64,000 bases of DNA from Clostridium sp. (GCF_017888565.1 NZ_JAGHFX010000043.1:62001-126000); one strand, 5' to 3'. Counted from the stretch's first letter, positions 45,748-55,346 are shown. The notes: a model not told the origin generated them from the sequence alone. Translations and numbers: made by a program.

Positions 45748-46854
45748 ATGAAAAAGAGGAATTTGTTCAAATGTTGTTTATTAGTAATTATGAGTTTTTA
45801 TTTATTATCCGCATGTACAAAAAAAGAAAATAATGAAAAAGCTAATATAGATTTATTTAATCCAAAGGAAGCAGTAAAAGTTGCTGAGAGTTATTTAAAC
45901 TATGTTAAGGATAATAATATAGAAGAAGCAAATAAGCTATGCACAGAGCAAGTAATAAGTAAAAATAAGGAGATATCTACTGGAACATCAAGAATAATAG
46001 CTTATGCTCCTGATAACATGATAGAATCTTCAGGATCAGCTTATGTGATATATAATGTAATCAGAAATTCAGAATCAGAGCCAAAGTGTGATTTAGATAA
46101 TTATGCAATAAAGGTATTGAAAATTGATGATGAATATAAAATTGATGAAGTTAAATCGATGAATAAAAAACAGGTTTTTGTTAGAAATAAATCATTAAGA
46201 ATGATTGGAGAAGATGGAGGGAAAAGCGATCTAATATTAACATTAAGTAATTTACCTAAAGATGTTTATGTAAGTGAAAATAAAATAATGTTATATAAGG
46301 AAAAAGCTCCATCTGAGGCTTTTGGACCAGTATCATTAGGATATAAAGGACAAAAAGTAGCAATTTCAACAATAGGAAATAATAAGGCTTTTTTATCAAT
46401 CGCATATATAGAAGAAAGTAAAGCGGCCCAAGGGCAAGGTGGTGGCGAAAGTGCAACAGCAGGTGCAAATCAGAATTCTAATATTGGTAGTGATTTAGAA
46501 GAGCTAGTAGATAAGCCAATAGCTAAAAAAGTTATACCTTTAGATATATTAGATAATGTTAAAATTGAAAATTTGGTATTTTCAAAGGAAGAAGGATATT
46601 TAATTGTAGAATATTTAAATTCTAGTGGATTAAATAGAGTAAATGTGTATAAGACTGCTGATGGAGAACTTGTTAGGTTAAAATTTAATGAAATGTTTCC
46701 AGAAGATAAATATAATATAAATTTAAAGAGTTTTGATAAAAGTGAAATTACAGTTGAGGTAAGTGGTAAGGAAGGTAGAAATGATATTAATATAGATGTT
46801 ATTGGAGAATATAAAGCAAATATGGAAGAAGAGGAAGTTAAAAAAAATATTTAA
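45748..46854 (+). CDS. Lipoprotein of unknown function
   Basis: 368 residues from ATG at 45748 (AAGGAGG 9 bases upstream; an upstream TTG at 45718 has none). Signal peptide with lipobox LLSAC, so the mature protein is lipid-anchored at Cys near residue 22. A helical/beta domain follows (EAVKVAESYLNYVKDNN, like a small SnoaL or DUF fold), then beta repeats around SLRMIGEDGGKSDLILTLS and a Gly/Gln/Ala-rich break (AQGQGGGESATAGANQ). Family not recognised. It is separated from the following radical SAM gene by a terminator. Confidence 0.8.
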   Translation: MKKRNLFKCCLLVIMSFYLLSACTKKENNEKANIDLFNPKEAVKVAESYLNYVKDNNIEEANKLCTEQVISKNKEISTGTSRIIAYAPDNMIESSGSAYVIYNVIRNSESEPKCDLDNYAIKVLKIDDEYKIDEVKSMNKKQVFVRNKSLRMIGEDGGKSDLILTLSNLPKDVYVSENKIMLYKEKAPSEAFGPVSLGYKGQKVAISTIGNNKAFLSIAYIEESKAAQGQGGGESATAGANQNSNIGSDLEELVDKPIAKKVIPLDILDNVKIENLVFSKEEGYLIVEYLNSSGLNRVNVYKTADGELVRLKFNEMFPEDKYNINLKSFDKSEITVEVSGKEGRNDINIDVIGEYKANMEEEEVKKNI

Positions 46855-46887
46855 AATACTTAACATATAAAAATATTGTAGTAGAAT

Positions 46888-46928
46888 AAAAGTACAACTT
46901 AAATATAGTGGTACTTTTATTTTTTTTA
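46888..46928 (+). terminator. Intrinsic terminator after the lipoprotein gene
   Basis: AAAAGTAC stem (46888-46895) with GTACTTTT (46911-46918), then a T8 run. Confidence 0.75.
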
Positions 46929-46938
46929 GGAGGAAATA

Positions 46939-47862
46939 ATGAAAGAATGGAATGGTAAGAGATATCATAGTTTAAACTATTATCTTAGAAATAAATTTAA
47001 TGAAAAAGTATATAAGATATCTTTAGATGGAGGATTCACCTGTCCAAATAGAGATGGAAAAGTTGCAAAAGGGGGTTGCACATTTTGTAGTGCTAGAGGA
47101 TCAGGGGACTTTGCTGGAAGTAGAACATTATCGATAACAAAGCAATTTGAAGATAGAAAAGATATGATGGAGAAAAAGTGGAAGGATGGAAAGCTAATTG
47201 CATATTTCCAAGCTTATACGAACACTTATGCACCGGTAGAAGAACTTAGAAGAAAATATAAAGAAGCATTAACACAAAAAAATGTAGTAGCAATATCAAT
47301 AGCAACAAGACCAGATTGTATTGATGATGATGTTTTAGAATTTTTAACTGAATTAAATGAAAAAACATATTTAATTGTTGAACTTGGACTACAAACAATA
47401 AATGATGAAACAGCTAGAAATTTTAATAGAGGATATGATTTTGAAGTGTTTGATAATACATTAAAAAGATTATTAGAAAGAAACATTGAAGTAGTTGTAC
47501 ATACTATTTTTGGATTGCCAGGTGAAACTGAAGAGGATATGTTAAAGACAGTTGATTATATAGCACACTCAGGAGCTAAGGGAATAAAGTTCCATTTGCT
47601 TCATCTGATGGAAGGAACAAAAATGGTCGAACAGTATGAGAGTGGTGAACTAAAGCTATTAACACAAGAACAATATATAGATTTAGTCTGCAAGGGAGTT
47701 TCTATGATACCAGAAGAAATGGTAGTACATAGATTAACAGGAGATGCACCAAGAGAATTACTAATAGGACCAATGTGGAGTTTGAAAAAGTGGGAAGTAT
47801 TAAATGCCATAGATAAGGCTTTAGAAGATAATGATATATGGCAAGGAAAGAATTTTAAATAA
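46939..47862 (+). CDS. TIGR01212 family radical SAM protein (YtqA/YhcC-like)
   Basis: Fe-S/SAM radical enzyme of 307 residues. The cluster cysteines are in CPNRDGKVAKGGCTFC (C-x11-C-x2-C spacing, typical of this family). YFQAYTNTYAPVEEL, IATRPDCIDD and VHTIFGLPGETEEDM complete the core. The family is widespread in Firmicutes; its reaction is not settled, and tRNA-related work has been proposed. AGGAGG precedes ATG. comB follows after 65 bp without a terminator. Confidence 0.88.
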   Translation: MKEWNGKRYHSLNYYLRNKFNEKVYKISLDGGFTCPNRDGKVAKGGCTFCSARGSGDFAGSRTLSITKQFEDRKDMMEKKWKDGKLIAYFQAYTNTYAPVEELRRKYKEALTQKNVVAISIATRPDCIDDDVLEFLTELNEKTYLIVELGLQTINDETARNFNRGYDFEVFDNTLKRLLERNIEVVVHTIFGLPGETEEDMLKTVDYIAHSGAKGIKFHLLHLMEGTKMVEQYESGELKLLTQEQYIDLVCKGVSMIPEEMVVHRLTGDAPRELLIGPMWSLKKWEVLNAIDKALEDNDIWQGKNFK

Positions 47863-47927
47863 TACAATTATTAATGATTAAAAATTAATGATAATCAAAT
47901 TTCAATAAAATATGGGGAGGTATTTTT

Positions 47928-48659
47928 ATGAATATAGATGTAATTATATCTGCAGATCATATTAAAGAAGAATATCTAGAAGATAAGATAGTAGTAGTAA
48001 TAGATATGTTAAGAGCTACATCAGTTATTACAACAGCATTAGCAAATGGTGCAAAGGAAGTAATTCCTATGTTAACTGTAGAGGAAGCCTTCAATAAGAA
48101 AAAAGAACTTTCAAAAAAAGGAGTAGATACATTACTAGGGGGAGAGAGAAGGGCTATAAAAATAGAAGGTTTTGACTTTACTAACTCACCATTAGAGTAT
48201 ACAAGAGATAAAATAGAAGGAAAAAGTATAATACTAAGTACCACTAATGGAACAAGAGCAATAAATTTAAGTTTGAAAGCAAGTAAAATACTAATAGGTG
48301 CCATGATAAATGCTAATGCTGTCACAGATATATTAAATGAAAATTCTAACGATATAGTATTTATAAATTCAGGTACAAATGGACAATTCTCTATGGATGA
48401 TTTCATATGCTCAGGATATATGATTAATTTATTATGTAAAAAAGATGTTCATAATTTATCTGATATAGCTAAAACAGCTAAATATATATATGAAAATAAT
48501 CAAAATATAGTAAGTTTTATAAAAGAAGCAAGACATTATAATGTATTAAAAGATTTAAATTTACAGGATGATCTTGATTATTGTTGTAGGAAAGATATAT
48601 TGGATATAGTTCCAGTGGTAAATAAAAATACAGGAGTGATATCTTTAATAAATAAATGA
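47928..48659 (+). CDS. comB: 2-phosphosulfolactate phosphatase, ComB family
   Basis: Mg2+-dependent phosphatase of 243 residues that converts 2-phosphosulfolactate to sulfolactate. Family marks are [24 protein letters not shown] near the N-terminus, [20 protein letters not shown] and STTNGTRAI. In methanogens this belongs to coenzyme M synthesis; in some spore formers sulfolactate is a spore solute. No sulfolactate synthase (comA) is near, so the pathway here is open. GGGGAGG precedes ATG. Confidence 0.88.
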   Translation: MNIDVIISADHIKEEYLEDKIVVVIDMLRATSVITTALANGAKEVIPMLTVEEAFNKKKELSKKGVDTLLGGERRAIKIEGFDFTNSPLEYTRDKIEGKSIILSTTNGTRAINLSLKASKILIGAMINANAVTDILNENSNDIVFINSGTNGQFSMDDFICSGYMINLLCKKDVHNLSDIAKTAKYIYENNQNIVSFIKEARHYNVLKDLNLQDDLDYCCRKDILDIVPVVNKNTGVISLINK

Positions 48660-48690
48660 TAATAAATTTCAATTAATTGCAATTTTTCTA

Positions 48691-48719
48691 TTGACAATGG
48701 TAAAAAAAGAATATATTAT
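48691..48719 (+). promoter_or_regulatory. SigA-type promoter of a short transcript
   Basis: TTGACA (48691-48696), 17-base spacer, TATTAT (48714-48719). Close to consensus, 32 bases after the comB stop. Confidence 0.8.
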
Positions 48720-48726
48720 AATATTA

Positions 48727-48885
48727 GATTGATAATCAATATCAATTAAAGAGGGAAAAAATATTATTAGAAGCTCCACACTTTTAATAATATAAAGCAT
48801 ATACAAACAAATTAAACTCCTATAATTATAGAATTTATTTCAATAAAAGATGACTAATGGCAACGCTTAGTCATCTTTTATTTTG
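48727..48885 (+). ncRNA. Candidate Fur-regulated small RNA
   Basis: About 155 bases between a near-consensus promoter with a Fur box and a perfect intrinsic terminator (13-bp stem, 48845-48857 with 48867-48879). No ORF has a usable start. Two CU-rich single-stranded-looking motifs, CTCC (48774-48777) and CTCCT (48817-48821), are complementary to Shine-Dalgarno sequences. That is how iron-sparing sRNAs such as FsrA act. Boundaries are estimates. Confidence 0.55.
48730..48744 (+). promoter_or_regulatory. Fur box at the transcription start
   Basis: TGATAATCAATATCA matches the 7-1-7 Fur consensus TGATAATNATTATCA with one mismatch. It begins about 11 bases after the -10 box, where a repressor would block initiation. 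Confidence 0.65.
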
Positions 48886-49352
48886 TTTGAAAATAAATTT
48901 AATTTTTTAGAGATAATTTAAAAATACATGGTTAAAAGAAAGATGAGTTTAAAATTAGATAGGAATTGTTTTATATAATATAAGAGGAGATATTGCCCAA
49001 AATAATTAAAATAGACTAAAAAATTTTGGGAATTTTGTTGTGGGAAATATATGAAGATATTAATGAAAAAATACGGATTATTAGTTTTTTATATATAAAA
49101 TAGATGTGCTTAAACTCAGAAGTGACGCGAACTAAGAAAGACTAAGCATTTAATAAATATATATGTAAATTTTATAAATTTTATAAATTTTATATGAGGT
49201 TTTTTTATGGTAAAAAAATCAATATTATTAATATAGTTACTAGTCATAGAATAATATTCAATAATTAGAAATCAACTCATATTTAGACCCCCTAAACATT
49301 ATGTTAGTATAATGACACAGATGAACAAACAAATCTGAAGGGGGAATTACAA
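48886..49352. other. Intergenic, no gene seen
   Basis: About 465 AT-rich bases. A TATAAT at 49308-49313 is the probable -10 box of the CAP-domain gene. CCCCCT at 49288-49293 is complementary to the AGGGGG ribosome site of that gene but probably lies upstream of the transcript. Confidence 0.4.
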
Positions 49353-50222
49353 ATGATTAAATCAAAATTAATGATGTTATTAGTATCAACAGGATTAACA
49401 ATAGTTTTAGGGGTAGGAAGCTTTTTAATGCCTTCAAAAACTGAAGCACCTAATAGTGATGCTACAAAGATTCAATCTAACAGTGAAACTTCATCTGAAA
49501 ATAAGGAAACAAAAACTAATGAATCTAATAATGTAGTAGATACAAGTAAAAATACAGTAGCTTCAGCAGACAAGGTTTCAACTGAATCTAATACTAATGC
49601 AAATAATGAATCTTCAAATAATAAGCAAACTGAAAATAGTAAGACTGAAACAGTTGTACAAGCCAATCAACAAACAGAAAATAAAGATTCAAATGAAGAT
49701 TATTATACTCATGGACAATACACACCGGAACAAAAGCCAGTAGTTACTCCATCACAAGGTTCTAACTCTAATTCAGGGCAAGAATCAAATCAAAAACCAA
49801 ATATTTCAGATAGCAGTAGCTATATATCAGAGATTGAACAAGCTATATTCCAAAGAGTAAATCAAGAAAGAGCAGCAGCTGGACTTCCTGCATTAAGTTA
49901 TAATGGAACTATGGAGCATTATGCTAGAATTAAATCTAAGGATATGGGCGATAGAGGATACTTTGATCATAAAGACCCACAAGGAAAGTTAATTACTGAG
50001 CAAATGAAGGCAGATGGTGTATCATATAGTGCTTGGGGAGAAAACATTGCATATATACAAGGTGTAAGCGGTAATGCGACTTTAGCAACACAATTTATGG
50101 ATAACTGGATGAACTCACCAGGACATAGAGCAAATATACTATCATCAAATTTCAGTAGCATAGGTATTGGTGTTTATAAAATAGGAAATACATATTATGC
50201 AACACAAGAGTTCTATAGATAA
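49353..50222 (+). CDS. Secreted CAP-domain (SCP/PR-1-like) protein
   Basis: 289 residues. Signal peptide or membrane anchor (about 7-25, MLLVSTGLTIVLGVGSF), a long low-complexity Ser/Asn/Thr/Lys/Glu linker (about 30-160) and a C-terminal CAP domain (about 165-289) like YkwD. CAP marks are RVNQERAAAGLPALSYN, DRGYFDHKDPQG, GENIAYIQG and WMNSPGHRANILSSNFSSIGIGV; the two conserved His and Glu positions are present. Role of bacterial CAP proteins is unclear; YkwD-like proteins are exported during stress and sporulation. GAAGGGGG precedes ATG. Confidence 0.9.
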   Translation: MIKSKLMMLLVSTGLTIVLGVGSFLMPSKTEAPNSDATKIQSNSETSSENKETKTNESNNVVDTSKNTVASADKVSTESNTNANNESSNNKQTENSKTETVVQANQQTENKDSNEDYYTHGQYTPEQKPVVTPSQGSNSNSGQESNQKPNISDSSSYISEIEQAIFQRVNQERAAAGLPALSYNGTMEHYARIKSKDMGDRGYFDHKDPQGKLITEQMKADGVSYSAWGENIAYIQGVSGNATLATQFMDNWMNSPGHRANILSSNFSSIGIGVYKIGNTYYATQEFYR

Positions 50223-50290
50223 TAAGATATAAAATTTATAAACAGTCTAATCAAGTAAGATTATTCAGTTTAGATTATATATAATTTATT

Positions 50291-50334
50291 AAAAGCTATT
50301 ATATTGCAATTGTATATGCAGTATAATAGCTTTT
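50291..50334. terminator. Intrinsic terminator
   Basis: Perfect 13-bp stem (50291-50303 with 50322-50334), T-run; between converging genes. Confidence 0.88.
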
Positions 50335-50391
50335 TGTTTAATATAATAAATCTATTTATAAATATCCTTAATTATAAATAAAATTTGGAAG

Positions 50392-50691
50392 TTATGTGTC
50401 ACATTTTACTATATCTATATAAATATAAAATAAGTTATCTTTTGATAATTGATTAAATAATAGTAGTAGATTTGATGTCCGTACTTTTATATTTATTCTA
50501 TTTTTTTTAGACATAGATAAAGACTCACAAAAGGGATATTTTTCTATGATTTTAAGTGCCTCATCCTTATTTTTAAAATCCAAAGATACATTATTAAATT
50601 CATATATAGATTGAGTAGGAATTATATTATTTTTTAATGTTTCAGAGCCTTCAAAGTTTTTATTTGTATTTTTAATATTTAACATATCCAT
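50392..50691 (-). CDS. Small hypothetical protein
   Basis: 99 residues with GAAGG upstream of ATG. The pattern is a disordered N-terminus followed by SLDFKNKDEALKIIEKYPFCESLSM and INIKVRTSNLLLLFNQLSKDNLFYIYIDI, an alpha/beta composition. No membrane helix, signal peptide or recognised family. Coding status rests on ribosome site, length and its own terminator, so moderate. Confidence 0.6.
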   Translation of the reverse strand: MDMLNIKNTNKNFEGSETLKNNIIPTQSIYEFNNVSLDFKNKDEALKIIEKYPFCESLSMSKKNRINIKVRTSNLLLLFNQLSKDNLFYIYIDIVKCDT

Positions 50692-50968
50692 AAAGACCTT
50701 CTTTCAAAATTTAAAGTTTATATAAAATGAATAATAAAATTCCTATATTAGTATCAATTCGAAGTTAATATATAAATAAAAGTATTCAATATTAATAAAA
50801 TAATACTAATATATAAATATTTATCTAAATTAGATTATATATTATTTTCCATAAAAGTCAAAACTCACCTATAAATTATATATTAATATTATGATAGTAT
50901 CAATTATTTGAGTTATTATTAGAATAAAAATATTACAATATATTTTGTTAATAAGCTAATATAGCAAA
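50692..50968. other. Intergenic, no gene seen
   Basis: About 280 very AT-rich bases. Only the promoter of the small leftward gene is expected here. Confidence 0.4.
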
Positions 50969-50997
50969 AAAAGAACTTGGTATCATCAAGTTCTTTT
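50969..50997 (-). terminator. Intrinsic terminator of the rlmI-like gene
   Basis: Perfect 11-bp stem (50969-50979 with 50987-50997), T-run on the minus strand. Confidence 0.85.
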
Positions 50998-51043
50998 CTA
51001 CTATACTGTTATCAGTTATAAATATTTATTAGTTTTTAGCATG

Positions 51044-52219
51044 TTAGACTACTTGAAAAATAAAAAATTTTAAGTAATAGGACTCATCTGAATTCCATAG
51101 AATTGGATGATCAGCACTTTGAGTTCTTATTTCTACTTGTCTTAATGTTCTTCTAGCATCATGAGCAGCTTCTTGAACAGTCTTTTTTAATTGTTCTTCG
51201 CTCATATAATGAGAACAAGAGCAAGTAGCAAAATATCCACCTGGTTTAACCATTTTTAATCCTCTAAGATTTATTTCCTTGTAGCCTCTAATAGCTGAGT
51301 TAATAGTATTTCTTGACTTTGTAAATGCTGGTGGATCAAGTATAACAACATCAAATTGTTTACCTTCTCTTGACCATTCACCAAGAACATTAAAAGCATT
51401 ATGACATTCAAACTTAACTGTATCTTGTAAATTGTTAATCTCAGCATTTTTTCTTGCACAGTCAATAGCATGTTGTGATACATCTATTCCAAGAACTGAT
51501 TTTGCACCAGCAATACCAGCATTTAAAGCAAATGAGCCTGTATGAGTGAAACAGTCTAATACATCTTTGTCTTTACATATTCTATGCATAGCAGCTCTGT
51601 TTTCCTTTTGGTCTAAGAAGAATCCAGTTTTTTGACCATTTTCTAAATCAACTATGTATTTAACGCCATTTTCTATTATTTCAATATTTGTATCAAATGG
51701 CTCTGTTAAGAAGCCTTTTATTTGTTCAAGGCCTTCAATTTCTCTTGTTTTAATATCACTTCTTTCATAAACACCTTTAGCACCATATTCTTCAACTAGA
51801 ACTTTTACTATTAAGTCTCTATATTTATCCATTCCTAAAGTAGAAATTTGAATTACATAATAATCTTCAAATTTATCAACTGTAAGTCCAGGCAAGAAGT
51901 CAGCTTCTCCAAATATAAACCTGCAAGAAGATGTATCTATAACTGTTTTTCTATATTCAAAGGCATTAGCAAACCTCTTTTTGAAGAAATTATAATTTAT
52001 TTCTTCATTAATATCTGTTGTCATGATTCTGATAGTAATTTTACTTCTATCATTTATATAACCTTTACCAATAAAAAAACCTTTATGATTATATACTTCA
52101 ACTATATCTCCATTTTCATAATCGCCATCATACTCATTTATTTCATCAATATATATCCAAGGTCTTCCTTGCTCAGCTCTTTTATTTTTACCTTTATGTA
52201 AATAAAATTTACTTCCCAT
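51044..52219 (-). CDS. rlmI: Class I SAM-dependent rRNA methyltransferase, RlmI-like
   Basis: 391 residues: N-terminal PUA domain (about 1-75, GRPWIYIDEI..GDIVEVYNHKGFFIGKGYIN), a central beta domain with EDYYVIQIS and GFFLDQKENRA, and a Rossmann methyltransferase (DCFTHTGSFALNA binds SAM; VVILDPPAF is motif IV; ATCSCSHYMSEEQL has the catalytic Cys region). E. coli RlmI makes m5C1962 in 23S rRNA, and this is the likely role. ATG after a GGAAGGAG-like site. Single gene. Confidence 0.9.
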   Translation of the reverse strand: MGSKFYLHKGKNKRAEQGRPWIYIDEINEYDGDYENGDIVEVYNHKGFFIGKGYINDRSKITIRIMTTDINEEINYNFFKKRFANAFEYRKTVIDTSSCRFIFGEADFLPGLTVDKFEDYYVIQISTLGMDKYRDLIVKVLVEEYGAKGVYERSDIKTREIEGLEQIKGFLTEPFDTNIEIIENGVKYIVDLENGQKTGFFLDQKENRAAMHRICKDKDVLDCFTHTGSFALNAGIAGAKSVLGIDVSQHAIDCARKNAEINNLQDTVKFECHNAFNVLGEWSREGKQFDVVILDPPAFTKSRNTINSAIRGYKEINLRGLKMVKPGGYFATCSCSHYMSEEQLKKTVQEAAHDARRTLRQVEIRTQSADHPILWNSDESYYLKFFIFQVV

Positions 52220-52582
52220 ATTGTAGCTCCTTCCTAAATTAATCTTATAAGATTATATCATAACTATAAGAAAATAAATATTAAAGTTGAATAATATAAG
52301 TTAATAATAAAATTGTATATTTATAATATATAATATGTAAATTTGAAAAATAAAATGAGTAAAAATAAATAATTTATCAAAAAATAATGTGCAAATAGAT
52401 TGACTTTAATAAAATAGGTGCTATAATATTACCAATAAAGTAAATGTAATAAAATGTAATTAAATATATTTATAACCAATTATTAGTTTAAGCAGAATAA
52501 GGTTTATATCTATTTTGAAAGAGTGGATAGTAAATACATTAATGTGCATTTTTATTACACTAATAATAAAAGGGGGCAAATT
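52220..52582. other. Intergenic, divergent promoters
   Basis: About 360 AT-rich bases. It holds the opp promoter at 52400-52427. An open frame from GTG 52523 joins in frame to oppA but has no ribosome site and would bury the signal peptide, so it is leader sequence. Confidence 0.5.
52400..52427 (+). promoter_or_regulatory. SigA-type promoter of the opp operon
   Basis: TTGACT (52400-52405), 16-base spacer, TATAAT (52422-52427). Leader to oppA is about 150 bases. Confidence 0.75.
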
Positions 52583-54295
52583 ATGAAAAAGAGAGTTATT
52601 TTTTTACTAGCAATAGGCTTAAGTTGCATGATGATACTTGGAGGTTGTGGAAAAAAGGGGCCTGAACAATCAAAAAATGGGGAATCTGGTAGTGCACAGA
52701 TGGATAGTGATCAAGTGTTAAACACTATTTATTTTGAAGTTGCTACTTTAGATGCAAATGATACTACAGATAATCAAAGTTCATCTATTCTTAATGCAGT
52801 ACAAGAAGGTTTAGTAAGAATTGAAAATAGCGGAAAGGGAGACGAGATAGTACCAGCTGGGGCGGAAAAATGGGAAACTTCAGAAGATGGTTTAACATGG
52901 ACCTTTTATTTAAGAAAAATGAATTGGTCAGATGGAGAACCTGTAGTAGCAAAGCACTATGTTGATTCTTTCCAAAGGATATTAAATCCAGACAATGGAT
53001 TTGCCTATTCATTCTTAGCTTATGATATTGAGGGAGCAGAAGAATATAATACAGGTAAAGGAACAATTGATGCTGTAGGAGTAAAAGCAGTTGATGATTA
53101 TACTTTAGAATTTAAGTTAAAGCATCCAGTACCTTACTTTGCATCAAAGGTATCGTATACTACATTCCATCCAATTAGATTAGACATTATAGAAAAATTA
53201 GGGGACAAGTATGCTAGTGAAATTAAAGACACTGTATATAATGGACCATTTAAGATAGAAAGTTGGGATAATGGAAACTCAATGGTATTAGTAAAAAATG
53301 ATACTTATTGGGATGCGGATAATGTATATCTTCAAAAGATTAACATGACAAAGATTCAAGAATTTGCAACTCAAGCTCAATTATTTGAAGCTCAGGAGTT
53401 AGATATATCAGGATCTCAAACAGATTATATAGAAAAATGGACTCAAAAAGCTGATGCAGGAGAGTTCCAAAAGCTTACAGGAGAGGATCCGGGATCATTC
53501 TATTTATATTTTAATCAAAAGAGTGAATCAGCTAATGGAATATTAAAGAATGCTAAAGTAAGAAAAGCTATTGGTTTATCAATAGATAGAGATGTCTATA
53601 CAAAAGATTTAGTTGGTAGATTCCAATCAGCTTATGGAATAGTTCCAACAGCTATAAATGTTGGAGATGAAAAGTATAGAGATAAAGTAAAAGGGCCTTT
53701 AGAAAGCGATGCAAAGACTTATGTAAATAATAAGGAAAAGCTTCAAGAACTATTTAAAGAAGGATTAAAAGAATTAGGGCTTCAAACAGATGATTTAAGT
53801 CAATATGAATTAACTTATTTATCTCAAGGAAGTTCAGAATTACAAAAACAAAGAGCTGAATGGGTAGCTCAACAAATAAATGGAAATTTAGGTATAAAAA
53901 TAAATGTTGAGACTCAAGGAGATTGGGGAGTTTATTTAAGTATAATGGATAAGCTTGAGTATGACTTTACAATGTCTGGATGGTCAGCAGATTATAATGA
54001 TCCAATGAGCTTTTTAGATATATGGGTATCAAATGGTGGAAATAACCATACTGGTTATGCTGATACTGAGTATGATGAATTATTAAAATCAGTATACAAA
54101 GAAACAGAGCAAGATAAGGTTACAGAAATCTATAAAAATCTAGAAAATAAGCTAGTTAATGAAGATGCTGTTATTTCACCAGTTTACTATACTGATAAGT
54201 ACACATTCTATCAAAACTATGTTAAGGATATCCAATTTACTTCATTTGGGTCAGTTTATGAATTCAAACATGCATATATAGAAGGAAAAAATTAA
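52583..54295 (+). CDS. oppA: Oligopeptide ABC transporter, peptide-binding lipoprotein
   Basis: Extracellular substrate-binding protein (SBP_bac_5) of 571 residues, lipid-anchored through the lipobox LGGC (Cys near residue 22). Family segments are NTIYFEVATLDANDTTD, EGLVRIENSG, TWTFYLRKMNWSDGEPV, YNGPFKIESW and FTMSGWSADYNDPMSFLDIW. The ATG at 52583 follows GGGGG at proper distance. First gene of oppABCDF. A stable stem-loop without a T-run after it probably raises oppA mRNA above the other subunits. Confidence 0.94.
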   Translation: MKKRVIFLLAIGLSCMMILGGCGKKGPEQSKNGESGSAQMDSDQVLNTIYFEVATLDANDTTDNQSSSILNAVQEGLVRIENSGKGDEIVPAGAEKWETSEDGLTWTFYLRKMNWSDGEPVVAKHYVDSFQRILNPDNGFAYSFLAYDIEGAEEYNTGKGTIDAVGVKAVDDYTLEFKLKHPVPYFASKVSYTTFHPIRLDIIEKLGDKYASEIKDTVYNGPFKIESWDNGNSMVLVKNDTYWDADNVYLQKINMTKIQEFATQAQLFEAQELDISGSQTDYIEKWTQKADAGEFQKLTGEDPGSFYLYFNQKSESANGILKNAKVRKAIGLSIDRDVYTKDLVGRFQSAYGIVPTAINVGDEKYRDKVKGPLESDAKTYVNNKEKLQELFKEGLKELGLQTDDLSQYELTYLSQGSSELQKQRAEWVAQQINGNLGIKINVETQGDWGVYLSIMDKLEYDFTMSGWSADYNDPMSFLDIWVSNGGNNHTGYADTEYDELLKSVYKETEQDKVTEIYKNLENKLVNEDAVISPVYYTDKYTFYQNYVKDIQFTSFGSVYEFKHAYIEGKN

Positions 54296-54320
54296 TTAAA
54301 GTTATTATATAGAATTAGTA

Positions 54321-54352
54321 TAATGCACATCAACTATTGTTGATGTGCATTA
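54321..54352 (+). other. Intercistronic stem-loop between oppA and oppB
   Basis: Perfect 14-bp inverted repeat (54321-54334 with 54339-54352), TATT loop, no T-run after it. Probably an mRNA stabiliser or partial terminator that sets a high OppA:permease ratio. Confidence 0.7.
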
Positions 54353-54376
54353 ATTCAATCTGAAGGGGAGAGTAAT

Positions 54377-55330
54377 ATGGCAAAGTATGTTATAAGAAGA
54401 TTTATCGAAATGGTTATTACACTTTATTTAATTGGAACAGCTACATTTTTTCTTTTAGCTGCAATTCCAGGAACAGCTATAGATAAGAAGATTCAAAAGC
54501 TGCCAGAGCAAACAAAGCAAATAGTTATAGCTAAATATGGCTATGATAAGCCGGTAGTGGAGAGATATTTTATTACATTAAAAAATTACATTATAAAGGG
54601 CGAATTTGGTGAGTCTTTAGTGCATGCGGGAGATACACTTTCAAGTATAGTTAAAAATAAGATGCCAGTTTCAGCAAGACTTGGAATACAACAAATAGCA
54701 GTTGGAGTAACATTAGGAATTATTTTAGGAATAGTTGCTGCAATGAATAGAGGAAAGATTATTGATTATGCAATTTTGATAGGGGTAATGTTACTTGCTT
54801 CGGTGCCGTCACTAGTATTATCGCTGCTATTACAAAAATATTTAGCAAAGGGGCCATTATTAAATTTACCTATAATAGGATGGCCGAAAGGGGCAGATAT
54901 TTGGCTTGGTGGATGGGAGTATACTATTTTACCAACGTTAGCTGGAGCGGGAACATATTTAGCTTATTATGCAAGATTAATGAAAACAAGTATGTTAGAT
55001 AGCATTAATCAAGATTATACACTTACAGCTAGGGCAAAAGGATTATCAGAAGTAGCTATAGTTAGAAAACATGTTCTTAGAAATTCATTTATTCCAATAA
55101 TTACAGTATTACCAGTTGCAATATCAGGAGTAATCTCTGGATCTTTCTTCATAGAAAGGGTCTTTGCCATTCCGGGGGCTGGTCAATACTTCATTCAGGC
55201 CTCTAATGATAGAGATATTCCAATTTTAATGGGATTAACATTACTATATGCATTAATTTATCTTATAGCAATATTTATAACTGACATACTTTATACAGTT
55301 GTAGATCCACGTATAAGATTAGTTAAGTAG
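54377..55330 (+). CDS. oppB: Oligopeptide ABC transporter permease
   Basis: Inner-membrane permease of 317 residues with six membrane helices. It starts with the OppB/DppB signature (KYVIRRFIEMVITLYLIGTATFFLL). The EAA loop is near the end (YTLTARAKGLSEVAIVRKHVLRNSFIPI). The ATG follows GAAGGGGAG. It pairs with OppC (17 bp downstream) to form the channel for peptides delivered by OppA. Confidence 0.94.
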   Translation: MAKYVIRRFIEMVITLYLIGTATFFLLAAIPGTAIDKKIQKLPEQTKQIVIAKYGYDKPVVERYFITLKNYIIKGEFGESLVHAGDTLSSIVKNKMPVSARLGIQQIAVGVTLGIILGIVAAMNRGKIIDYAILIGVMLLASVPSLVLSLLLQKYLAKGPLLNLPIIGWPKGADIWLGGWEYTILPTLAGAGTYLAYYARLMKTSMLDSINQDYTLTARAKGLSEVAIVRKHVLRNSFIPIITVLPVAISGVISGSFFIERVFAIPGAGQYFIQASNDRDIPILMGLTLLYALIYLIAIFITDILYTVVDPRIRLVK

Positions 55331-55346
55331 ATAGGAGTGTGACTTT

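Noticed and set aside
49288..49333. CCCCCT (49288) can pair with the AGGGGG ribosome site of the CAP-domain gene
   Set aside because: A TATAAT at 49308-49313 implies transcription starts after the CCCCCT, so it would not be in the mRNA.
52523..52582. N-terminal extension of oppA from GTG 52523
   Set aside because: No ribosome site, and it would place 20 polar residues before the lipoprotein signal peptide. The ATG at 52583 has GGGGG at the right distance.
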